This document shows positions 1 through 5,653 of a stretch of 9,436 nt of DNA, piece by piece. Source of the stretch: an uncultured Collinsella sp. (lineage in GTDB: Bacteria > Actinomycetota > Coriobacteriia > Coriobacteriales > Coriobacteriaceae); assembly GCA_900542965.1 (NCBI GenBank), contig UQPY01000073.1, forward strand, positions 1 to 9,436, written 5' to 3'. The translations under genes were made by a program, and so were the position numbers. Numbering within the stretch: the stretch's first letter is position 1; each line of letters starts with the position of its first letter. A model generated the notes under the pieces. That model was not told the DNA's origin, did not search any database, and was given only the letters and a program-made list of their open reading frames with translations.

Positions 1-717
1 ACCACGGTGCTCGAGGAAGCGCTCATGCTTCCCGCGCCCACTGATCGTGACGCCGCCGAGCGCGAGCTCAACCAGCTCGTGCGCCAGATCAACAACCTGG
101 GTCCTGTGAACCAGGTTGCCATGGAGGAGTACGAGCAGCTCAAGCGCCGCGCCGATTACATCGAGGAACAGCTTGCCGATCTGGAGAGCGCGCGCAAGGC
201 GCTCACCAAGATTACCGTGGCGATCGACCGTAAGATGCGCAAGGCGTTTCTCGTGACCTTCGAGAAGGTCGATGCGAACTTCCGCGAGATCTTCGCCATG
301 CTGTTCCCGGGCGGTCAGGCTCACCTTGAGATGACCGATCCCGAGCATCCGGCCGAGACGGGCATTGAGGTCGTGGCGCAGCCGCGTGGCAAGCGCATCA
401 CCAAGATGATGCTCATGTCGGGCGGCGAGAAGAGCCTGACGGCGCTCGCCCTGCTCTTTGCCGTGTATCGCACGCGCACGGTGCCGTTCTATGTGCTGGA
501 CGAGGTCGAGGCGGCGCTCGACGACGCCAACCTGTCCAAGCTCATCGGCGCCCTCGATGTGCTGCGTTCCGATACGCAGCTCTTGGTCATTTCGCATCAG
601 CGCCGTACTATGGAGGACGCTGACGTCCTCTATGGCGTCTCGATGCAAGCCGACGGCGTCAGTCGCGTCGTCTCGCAAAAACTCGATCGCGAAACCGGAA
701 AGGTCGTGAATGCATAA
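1..717 (+). CDS. smc: Chromosome segregation protein SMC, C-terminal part (5' end outside window)
   Basis: SMC is the ATPase core of the bacterial condensin that organises and segregates the chromosome, usually with ScpA and ScpB. The reading frame is open to the first base, so the start lies upstream. The visible 238 codons begin with the end of the second coiled-coil arm (charged heptad-like sequence, roughly 50-250) and continue into the C-terminal head lobe. The ABC signature reads MSGGEK (415-432; the family usually has LSGGEK). Walker B is YVLDEVEAALDD (490-525), with the catalytic Glu codon at 502-504 and the D-loop right after it. The switch His is in SHQRR (595-597). The Walker A lobe is not in the window. 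The stop TAA (715-717) shares its last base with the ftsY start, which implies translational coupling. Family assignment is secure from the motif set and spacing. Confidence 0.95.
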   Translation, partial: TTVLEEALMLPAPTDRDAAERELNQLVRQINNLGPVNQVAMEEYEQLKRRADYIEEQLADLESARKALTKITVAIDRKMRKAFLVTFEKVDANFREIFAMLFPGGQAHLEMTDPEHPAETGIEVVAQPRGKRITKMMLMSGGEKSLTALALLFAVYRTRTVPFYVLDEVEAALDDANLSKLIGALDVLRSDTQLLVISHQRRTMEDADVLYGVSMQADGVSRVVSQKLDRETGKVVNA

Positions 718-1634
718 TGGGATTCTTTGACGCTCTCTCGCGCGGACTTGAGCGCAGTCGCGAGGCCCTCAACGAGGTCTTTTACTTTGGCGGCGAGGTC
801 GACGAGGATTTTTGGGAGGACCTGGAGGACACCCTCGTCATGGGTGACATGGGCGCCGAGGTCGCCATCAAGGTCTCCGATGACCTGCGTGATGCCGCGG
901 CCAAGAAGAACCTCAAGACCGCCCCGCAACTCCGTCGCGCCCTGGCCGAGCAGCTTGAGCAGCACTTTGTGCCCATCGAGCGCGATCCGTTCTCCGATAC
1001 GCCGAGCTGCGTGCTGTTTGTGGGCATTAACGGTGCCGGCAAGACCACGACGGTCGGTAAGATCGCGAGCGCCATGGCCGCCCGCGGCAAGAACGTGGTG
1101 ATCGGTTCGGCCGACACCTTCCGCGCCGCCGCCATCGAGCAGCTCGATGTGTGGGGCCAGCGTGCCGGCGTACCGGTTATCAAGCGCGACCGCGGCTCCG
1201 ATCCGGCGAGCGTGTGCTATGACGTGCTCGACGAGGCCGATAAGCGCGGCAGCGACCTGGTGCTCATCGATACCGCCGGTCGTCTGCACACGAGCCCCGA
1301 GCTCATGCGTGAGCTCGCCAAGGTGGTCAATGTGACCCGTAAGCGCGCCGCCAATATGGCCGCCGGCCCCATGCCTGTCTCGGTCGTGCTTGTGATCGAT
1401 GCCGCTACGGGTCAGAACGGTCTGAACCAGGCGCTCGAGTTTAACGAGGCGCTGGGCCTGGACGGTATTATCATGACTAAGCTCGACGGCACGGCTAAGG
1501 GCGGTATCGCCATGGCCGTTGCCGAGAAGCTCAAGCTCCCGATCCTGCGCATCGGCGTGGGCGAGCAGGTCGATGACCTGCAGGAGTTCAATGCCAAAGA
1601 TTTCTGCCGCGCCCTGGTGGGCGAGTCCAACTAA
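717..1634 (+). CDS. ftsY: Signal recognition particle receptor FtsY (SRP GTPase)
   Basis: FtsY is the SRP receptor: it docks the Ffh-ribosome complex at the inner membrane and, with Ffh, hydrolyses GTP to hand the nascent chain to SecYEG. The protein has 305 residues, an N domain (about 1-90) and a G domain. Visible GTPase motifs are G1 GINGAGKT (103-110), DTFRAAA (133-139), G3 DTAGR (185-189), TKLDG (254-258) and closing GVGE (280-283). The long acidic A domain of E. coli FtsY (497 aa) is absent; instead an amphipathic N-terminal helix (MGFFDALSRGLERSREAL) begins the protein, as in many short Gram-positive FtsYs, and probably serves membrane contact. Its ATG overlaps the smc stop (TAATG). 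A weak AAAGG lies 13 bases upstream, so translation is probably coupled. ffh follows after 10 bases, placing receptor and SRP protein in one transcription unit. Confidence 0.96.
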   Translation: MGFFDALSRGLERSREALNEVFYFGGEVDEDFWEDLEDTLVMGDMGAEVAIKVSDDLRDAAAKKNLKTAPQLRRALAEQLEQHFVPIERDPFSDTPSCVLFVGINGAGKTTTVGKIASAMAARGKNVVIGSADTFRAAAIEQLDVWGQRAGVPVIKRDRGSDPASVCYDVLDEADKRGSDLVLIDTAGRLHTSPELMRELAKVVNVTRKRAANMAAGPMPVSVVLVIDAATGQNGLNQALEFNEALGLDGIIMTKLDGTAKGGIAMAVAEKLKLPILRIGVGEQVDDLQEFNAKDFCRALVGESN

Positions 1635-1638
1635 GGAG
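1633..1638 (+). promoter_or_regulatory. Ribosome binding site for ffh
   Basis: AAGGAG overlaps the ftsY stop codon and lies 6 bases before a GTG at 1645. It fixes GTG as the ffh start, because no ATG in frame nearby has a comparable site and the protein then begins with the normal Ffh N terminus (MFDSLSDRL). Confidence 0.8.
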
Positions 1639-1644
1639 TAACCA

Positions 1645-3120
1645 GTGTTTGATTCCCTGAGCGATCGCCTCAACGACACATTTGACCGCCTGCGCGGCAA
1701 GGGCAAGCTGACCGAGGCCGATATCACCTCGGCCATGCGCGACATTCGCATGGCGCTGCTCGAGGCCGACGTCAACTTCAAGGTCGTCAAGGAGTTCGTC
1801 GCCAAGACCAAGGAGCGCTGCATGACCGCCGAGGTCATGGAGTCGCTGTCGCCGGCGCAAAACGTCGTCAAGATCGTGCTCGACGAGCTCACCGAGATGC
1901 TCGGTTCCACCGAGAGCAAGCTCGTCTTTAGCAACCGCATTCCCAATGTCATCATGCTCGTGGGCCTGCAGGGCTCCGGTAAGACCACGGCTGCCGTAAA
2001 GCTGGCCTATTTGCTTAAGAAGCAGGGCCGCTCACCGCTGCTCGCCGCGTGCGACGTCTACCGCCCCGCCGCAGCCGACCAGTTGGCGACGCTCGGTGGC
2101 GAGATCGGCGTGCCGGTCTTCCGCGGCGACGGCGCGCATCCGGTCGACATCGCCAAGGGTGCCATCCAGGAGGCCGTCGACCACCTACGCGACGTGGTCA
2201 TCGTCGATACCGCCGGTCGTCTGCAGATCGATGAGCAGATGATGCAGGAGGCCGTCGACATTAAGAAGGCCGTCAAGCCCGATCAGGTGCTGATGGTCGT
2301 CGATGCCATGACCGGCCAGGATATTGTCAACGTCGTCTCGACCTTCGCCGAGCGCACCGACTTTGACGGCGTGATCATCTCCAAGCTCGACGGCGACGCC
2401 CGTGGCGGCGGCGCGCTTTCCGTGCGCCAGGTGACCGGCAAGCCTATCAAGTTCGTGAGCATGGGCGAGAAACCCGATTCGCTGGAGCCGTTCTATCCCG
2501 ATCGTATGGCCAAGCGAATCTTGGGCATGGGCGATGTTGTCGGCATCATCGAGAAGGCCCAAGAGGCGGCTGACGCAGAGCAGCTCGAGGCCGCCGAGCG
2601 CATGCTTCGCGAGGGCTTCACCATGAACGACATGCTCGACCAGATGAAGGCCGTCAAGAAGATGGGCGGCATGAAGGGCATTCTGGGCATGCTCCCCGGT
2701 GGCCAGCGTGCGCTTAACCAGATGGGTGGCAACCTGGACGAAGGTATCTTCGATAAGAACGAGGCCATCATCATGTCGATGACCAAGGAGGAGCGCCTTC
2801 GCCCCTCCATCATCAACGGCCAGCGCCGTGCCCGCATTGCCAAGGGCGCCGGTGTGACCCCCACCGAGGTCAATAGCCTTATGAAGCAGTGGGGCGAGAT
2901 GAATAAGATGATGGGCCGCATGCGCACGATGGCCAATCAGGCGCAGGCCGGCGGCAAGAAGGGCAAGAAGGGTAAGAAGGGCAAAAAGATGCGCATGCCC
3001 AATATTCCCGGTCTGGATGCCATGGGGCTGGGCGGCATGGGCGGCCTGGGAACGGGCGGCCCCAAGTCCGATATGGACCTGCTGCGCCAGATGGAAGCGC
3101 AGATGCGCAACAAGAAGTAA
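1645..3120 (+). CDS. ffh: Signal recognition particle protein Ffh (SRP54)
   Basis: Ffh binds 4.5S/SRP RNA and hydrophobic signal sequences as they leave the ribosome and targets them to FtsY. The 491-residue protein has an N domain (1-95), G domain and M domain. GTPase motifs: G1 GLQGSGKT (107-114), DVYRPAA (137-143), DTAGR (188-192), SKLDG (246-250). The M domain (about 300-435) is methionine-rich (for example KKMGGMKGILGML at 338-350) and contains the RNA-binding helix-turn-helix with RIAKGAG (397-403), the counterpart of RIAxGSG in other species. It is longer than E. coli Ffh (453 aa) because of a tail with a lysine/glycine run (KKGKKGKKGKK, 438-448) followed by Gly/Met-rich sequence. The GTG start has a good ribosome binding site. 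The gene ends the smc-ftsY-ffh run and is followed by a strong hairpin. Confidence 0.97.
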   Translation: MFDSLSDRLNDTFDRLRGKGKLTEADITSAMRDIRMALLEADVNFKVVKEFVAKTKERCMTAEVMESLSPAQNVVKIVLDELTEMLGSTESKLVFSNRIPNVIMLVGLQGSGKTTAAVKLAYLLKKQGRSPLLAACDVYRPAAADQLATLGGEIGVPVFRGDGAHPVDIAKGAIQEAVDHLRDVVIVDTAGRLQIDEQMMQEAVDIKKAVKPDQVLMVVDAMTGQDIVNVVSTFAERTDFDGVIISKLDGDARGGGALSVRQVTGKPIKFVSMGEKPDSLEPFYPDRMAKRILGMGDVVGIIEKAQEAADAEQLEAAERMLREGFTMNDMLDQMKAVKKMGGMKGILGMLPGGQRALNQMGGNLDEGIFDKNEAIIMSMTKEERLRPSIINGQRRARIAKGAGVTPTEVNSLMKQWGEMNKMMGRMRTMANQAQAGGKKGKKGKKGKKMRMPNIPGLDAMGLGGMGGLGTGGPKSDMDLLRQMEAQMRNKK

Positions 3121-3140
3121 CGACTAGTTGAGTCGTGTAT

Positions 3141-3180
3141 GGCGAAGGCCGCCTGGATGGTATTCCAGACGGCCTTCGCC
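3141..3180 (+). terminator. Hairpin terminator after ffh, possibly bidirectional
   Basis: GGCGAAGGCCG (3141-3151) is exactly complementary to CGGCCTTCGCC (3170-3180). One mismatch inside, CTGGA (3153-3157) pairs with TCCAG (3164-3168), leaving a 6-base loop. On the plus strand the stem is followed by GTTTGTT, a short broken T-tract, which fits an intrinsic terminator starting 20 bases after the ffh stop. The opposite gene (3237-4001, minus) converges on it. On that strand no T-run follows the stem, so its action there is less certain. Confidence 0.75.
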
Positions 3181-3236
3181 GTTTGTTCGCTGGTTGTCGC
3201 ACGCGTGGAAGCGCGTTCTCGACGAGGTGCTTGCCG

Positions 3237-4001
3237 CTAGTGGCAGCCGCAGCCTTCGTGCCCGTCATGGTCGTGGTGACCGTGGCAGCCACAGGACTCG
3301 CCATGCTCGTGGATGTGCTCGTGATCATGTCCATGGCAGTCGCAGGTGGCCTCGCCGTTCTGTGCGAGCGTGCCGGCAATGAGGGCCTCGACGCAGGCAT
3401 CGCAGCTGCCCTGGGCGCCCGCATAGACCGTGATGCCGGCTTGGGCAAGCGCGTTGATAGCGCCGCCGCCGATACCGCCGCAAATGAGCGTGTCAACGCC
3501 ACCGTTGGCAAGCAGACCCGCCAGGGCGCCGTGACCGGTGCCGCCGGTGCCTACGACTTGCTCGTTGAGCACCTTGCCATCTTGGATGTCGTAGATCTTG
3601 AACTGCTCGCTGCGGCCAAAGTGCATAAAGATGTTGCCGTTGTCGTACGTTGTTGCCACCCTCATGGTGCCGACCTCCTTTGCTGGCCATGCGGCCGTCG
3701 TCGTGGTGATGGGGGAGTATGCGATATTACCGCCCTCGATGACAATCGCTCGTCCATTGACCAACGCGTTTGCCACCTTGCGATGCGCGCGGCTGCTGAT
3801 TGCCGCCACCGTGGCGCGGGCGATGCCCATGTGCAGGGCGACGGCCTCCTGATTGAGGCCCTCCAGATCGCACAGGCGCAGTACTTCGAGCTCATCGACC
3901 GTCATATCGATAGCGTCTCCGCTGGCAAGGCCATCGGGGGTAAAGCCGCGATATTCGGGGATGATCCCAACGCGGCGCAGTTTTTCGCGTCTTCCAGCCA
4001 T
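3237..4001 (-). CDS. DUF134 helix-turn-helix / NifX-type (dinitrogenase Fe-Mo cofactor family) fusion protein
   Basis: This 254-residue protein joins two families. Residues 1-100 match DUF134: a basic start (MAGRREKLRRVGIIP), then DELEVLRLCDLEGLNQEAVALHMGIARATV (36-65), a sigma-region-4-like helix-turn-helix, and the typical end KVANALVNGRAIVIEGGN. Residues 113-210 match the NifX/NifB-C/dinitrogenase iron-molybdenum cofactor family (MRVATTYDNG, HFGRSEQFKIYDI, GGIGGGAINALAQAGI, and GSCDAC with a CxxC at 200-203). The tail (220-254) holds 6 Cys and 12 His, with three CxCH units, and looks metal-binding. The start is the ATG at 4001, preceded by GGAG with 5-base spacing; the frame is open further upstream to about 4175, but that part is not conserved-looking and crosses the promoter. 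No nif genes are nearby, so nitrogen fixation is unlikely. The precise role is unknown; a metal- or cofactor-responsive regulator is an inference. Confidence 0.88.
   Translation of the reverse strand: MAGRREKLRRVGIIPEYRGFTPDGLASGDAIDMTVDELEVLRLCDLEGLNQEAVALHMGIARATVAAISSRAHRKVANALVNGRAIVIEGGNIAYSPITTTTAAWPAKEVGTMRVATTYDNGNIFMHFGRSEQFKIYDIQDGKVLNEQVVGTGGTGHGALAGLLANGGVDTLICGGIGGGAINALAQAGITVYAGAQGSCDACVEALIAGTLAQNGEATCDCHGHDHEHIHEHGESCGCHGHHDHDGHEGCGCH
3674..3679 (-). promoter_or_regulatory. Internal Shine-Dalgarno site before the NifX domain
   Basis: On the minus strand AGGAGG (3679 down to 3674, within AAAGGAGGT) lies 8 bases before an in-frame ATG at 3665, codon 113 of the fusion, exactly where the NifX domain begins (MRVATTYDNG). 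It is a better site than the one before the full-length start. It suggests that a separate 142-residue NifX-type protein is also made, or that the fusion arose from two adjacent genes and kept the second gene's start region. Confidence 0.6.
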
Positions 4002-4015
4002 ACACTCTCCAAATC

Positions 4016-4027
4016 TGACATATGTCA
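4016..4027. promoter_or_regulatory. Palindromic candidate operator, site 1
   Basis: TGACATATGTCA is a perfect 12-bp palindrome located 14 bp upstream of the ATG of the DUF134-NifX gene. It lies just downstream of that gene's proposed -10 box, where binding would block transcription initiation. A near-identical copy lies 53 bp away. The likely binder is the DUF134 domain encoded next to it; that is inference. Confidence 0.6.
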
Positions 4028-4032
4028 ACAAT

Positions 4033-4060
4033 AGAATAGCGAACGTGCGGATTTGCGCAA
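4033..4060 (-). promoter_or_regulatory. Candidate sigma-70-type promoter of the DUF134-NifX gene
   Basis: On the minus strand TTGCGC (4060 to 4055) and TATTCT (4038 to 4033) are separated by 16 bp. The -10 matches consensus at 4 of 6 positions and the -35 only at its TTG. Transcription would start near 4026, inside operator site 1. The bracketing by the two palindromes makes it more credible than the boxes alone. Confidence 0.4.
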
Positions 4061-4068
4061 GGAATTTC

Positions 4069-4080
4069 TGGCATATGTCA
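4069..4080. promoter_or_regulatory. Palindromic candidate operator, site 2
   Basis: TGGCATATGTCA differs from site 1 at one position; the flanking bases extend the partial symmetry (TTTCTGGCATATGTCAGAAA). Centre-to-centre distance to site 1 is 53 bp, close to five helical turns, so both sites face the same side of the DNA. The site lies upstream of the proposed -35 of the minus-strand gene and about 50 bp upstream of the proposed thyA -10. Confidence 0.55.
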
Positions 4081-4127
4081 GAAAATGAGGGCTTATGTTT
4101 GGGCTGTGGGGCCGCGTGCGCCTGGGC

Positions 4128-4133
4128 TACAAT
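4128..4133 (+). promoter_or_regulatory. Candidate -10 box of the thyA operon
   Basis: TACAAT (5 of 6 to consensus) lies 34 bases before the thyA ATG. No convincing -35 box is seen 16-18 bp upstream (TGTGGG at 4105-4110), so activation or a weak promoter is possible. Confidence 0.4.
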
Positions 4134-4167
4134 GAATCTCGCTTGTAGACGACTGACAGGAGGGTCA

Positions 4168-5016
4168 ATGAGCAAAGCTGATCAACAGTTTGTAACCATG
4201 TGCCGCGATATCTTGGACCATGGCACCACCACCGAGGGCCAAAAGGTCCGCCCGGTGTGGGAGGACGGCACCCCTGCCTATACCATTAAAAACTTTGGCG
4301 TCACGGCGCGCTACGACCTGCGCGAGGAGTTCCCCGCGCTTACCCTGCGCCGCACGGCGCTCAAGTCCGCCATGGACGAGATCCTGTGGATCTATCAAAA
4401 GAAGTCCAATAACGTGCATGATCTCAACAGTCATATCTGGGATGAGTGGGCCGACGAGACCGGCTCCATCGGCAAGGCCTACGGGTACCAGATTGGCCAG
4501 AAGAGCCATTATGCCGAGGGCGATTTCGACCAGATGGACCGAGTGCTGTACGATCTTAAGCACACACCGTACAGTCGCCGCATCATGACCAACACGTATG
4601 TGTTTAGCGACCTGTCCGAGATGCACCTGTATCCGTGCGCGTACAGCGTGACCTATAACGTCACGCAGCGCCCGCAGGACGACAAGCCGACGCTCAACAT
4701 GATTCTCAACCAGCGCAGCCAGGACATTTTGGCCGCAAACAACTGGAATGTGTGCCAGTACGCCATCTTGCTGATGATGGTTGCGCAGTCGATCGATATG
4801 ATTCCCGGCGAGCTGCTGCATGTGATCGCCGACGCCCATATCTACGACCGTCATGTCGATATTGTCCGCGAACTTATCGAGCGTCCGCAGTTTGCGGCGC
4901 CTAAGGTAACGCTTAACCCCGACGTGCACGATTTCTATGCGTTTACGACCGACGACCTGATTGTGGAGGGCTACGAGCACGGTCCGCAGGTCAAGAACAT
5001 TCCCATTGCGGTGTAG
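4168..5016 (+). CDS. thyA: Thymidylate synthase ThyA (phi3T / B. subtilis ThyA-like variant)
   Basis: ThyA converts dUMP and 5,10-methylene-THF to dTMP and dihydrofolate. The 282-residue protein has the nucleophile Cys157 in MHLYPCAYS, the phosphate-binding pair R137-R138 (YSRRIM), Glu71 in EILWIYQ, Asp186 in NQRSQD, Asn194 (NNWNV) and the His224/Tyr226 pair in DAHIYDRH. The sequence around the second substrate loop is not the E. coli type (QRSCD..LG.PFN); overall it resembles the longer class of phage phi3T and B. subtilis ThyA (for example SNNVHDLN..IWDEW and GSIGKAYGYQ). The start ATG follows AGGAGG (4158-4163) by 4 bases. The frame continues upstream to another ATG at 4077 inside operator site 2, but that extension lacks a good site and family resemblance. 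The DHFR gene follows 9 bases after the stop, a classic functional pair. Confidence 0.96.
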   Translation: MSKADQQFVTMCRDILDHGTTTEGQKVRPVWEDGTPAYTIKNFGVTARYDLREEFPALTLRRTALKSAMDEILWIYQKKSNNVHDLNSHIWDEWADETGSIGKAYGYQIGQKSHYAEGDFDQMDRVLYDLKHTPYSRRIMTNTYVFSDLSEMHLYPCAYSVTYNVTQRPQDDKPTLNMILNQRSQDILAANNWNVCQYAILLMMVAQSIDMIPGELLHVIADAHIYDRHVDIVRELIERPQFAAPKVTLNPDVHDFYAFTTDDLIVEGYEHGPQVKNIPIAV

Positions 5017-5025
5017 GTGGTGCTC

Positions 5026-5544
5026 ATGTCGTGTAAGCTATCTGCTATCGTTGCCGTGTGTGACGATTGGGGCATTGGGTGCGAGGGCGACATGGTGGTG
5101 TCCAATCGCGCCGACATGCGCCATTTTGTGGCCTGCACCAAGGGCTGCCCGGTCATCATGGGGCGCAAGACGCTGCTGAGTTTTCCCGGTGAGCGTCCAC
5201 TCAAGAACCGTCGCAATATCGTGCTTACCCGCGACGAGGATTTTGCTGTCGAGGGCGTCGACGTGGTGCATAGCATCGACGAGGCGCTCGCCGCGGTTGC
5301 CGATGAGCCCGTTGCCTGGGTGATCGGTGGCGGCGAGGTGTATCGGCAGTTTTTGCCGTATTGCGCCGAGGCCGAGGTCACGCATAACCGCTGCGTCCAT
5401 CCCGTGGACACGTACTTTCCCGATTTGGACGCCGATCCCGCGTGGGAGATTGCATGGCGTGGCGGTGTTGCCACGATTGCCTCGGGCGAGGGCGACGAGG
5501 GTGTCGATTATGAGTTCGTGACGTATCGTCGCGTTGAGGCGTAA
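5026..5544 (+). CDS. folA: Dihydrofolate reductase
   Basis: DHFR reduces dihydrofolate with NADPH to tetrahydrofolate, restoring the cofactor oxidised by ThyA. The 172-residue protein shows the N-terminal strand LSAIVAVCDDWGIG, the acidic catalytic residue Asp30 (E. coli Asp27) in RADMRHF, NADPH-loop residues GRKT (46-49), RRN (62-64) and the VIGGGEVYRQFLP motif (99-111). It is odd in the Met20 loop: where most DHFRs read M/L-P-W, this reads DMVVSNRAD (22-30), so the near-invariant Trp (E. coli W22) is Val. Met, Asp and Phe of the site remain, so activity is likely. I chose ATG at 5026, preceded by AGGTGG (5015-5020) with 5-base spacing, rather than GTG at 5017, which has no such site. Translation is probably coupled to thyA. 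Confidence 0.93.
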   Translation: MSCKLSAIVAVCDDWGIGCEGDMVVSNRADMRHFVACTKGCPVIMGRKTLLSFPGERPLKNRRNIVLTRDEDFAVEGVDVVHSIDEALAAVADEPVAWVIGGGEVYRQFLPYCAEAEVTHNRCVHPVDTYFPDLDADPAWEIAWRGGVATIASGEGDEGVDYEFVTYRRVEA

Positions 5545-5586
5545 ATCGCCTGGCGTGAACGGTATTATCGGGTTGATTGAATGTAT

Positions 5587-5609
5587 GGGGCGGCGCTTAG
5601 CGTCGCCTC
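5587..5609 (+). terminator. Hairpin terminator after the thyA-DHFR operon
   Basis: The sequence GGGGCGGCGC (5587-5596) pairs with GCGTCGCCTC (5600-5609) through a 3-base TTA loop: 8 Watson-Crick pairs and two G-U pairs. A short GTTTGG follows, so the T-tract is weak. Position, 43 bases after the DHFR stop and before the next gene, supports a terminator. Confidence 0.55.
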
Positions 5610-5612
5610 GTT

Positions 5613-5621
5613 TGGTATAGA
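5613..5621 (+). promoter_or_regulatory. Candidate extended -10 promoter for the RNA methyltransferase gene
   Basis: TGG followed by TATAGA (5616-5621) resembles an extended -10 element (TGn-TATAAT). It covers the first possible ATG (5621). If used, transcription starts near 5628 and translation must begin downstream, supporting the ATG at 5654. Confidence 0.35.
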
Positions 5622-5653
5622 TGTGCTGTAAAGAAGGGTGCGGGCTGGCTGCT

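Noticed and set aside
630..1988. Long minus-strand open frame across smc, ftsY and ffh
   Set aside because: Shadow of GC-rich codons in three well-identified genes; it crosses gene boundaries and has no recognisable domain.
3201..3216. Small hairpin ACGCG...CGCGT downstream of the DUF134-NifX stop
   Set aside because: Only a 5-bp stem with no T-run on either side; too weak to call a terminator.
3237..4001. Nitrogen fixation locus, suggested by the NifX-type domain
   Set aside because: No nifHDK, nifB or other nif genes are in the window; this domain family is widespread in non-diazotrophs.
4000..4028. Perfect -35 consensus TTGACA on the minus strand (4028 to 4023)
   Set aside because: A -10 box 17 bp downstream would fall on the start codon; the TTGACA is explained by the palindrome TGACATATGTCA.
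3135..4034. Long plus-strand open frame opposite the DUF134-NifX gene
   Set aside because: It is the antisense shadow of a gene with recognisable domains on the minus strand; its translation shows no family and has no ribosome binding site.
4077..4167. In-frame upstream extension of thyA from ATG 4077 with a Cys-rich start (CLGCGAAC)
   Set aside because: The ATG lies inside a candidate operator and upstream of the likely thyA -10, there is no well-spaced ribosome binding site, and a strong AGGAGG directly precedes ATG 4168, where the ThyA-like sequence begins.
4002..4175. 58-residue N-terminal extension of the DUF134-NifX protein
   Set aside because: It would cross the promoter region and both palindromes; the DUF134 domain starts normally at MAGRREKLRR with a ribosome binding site just before it.
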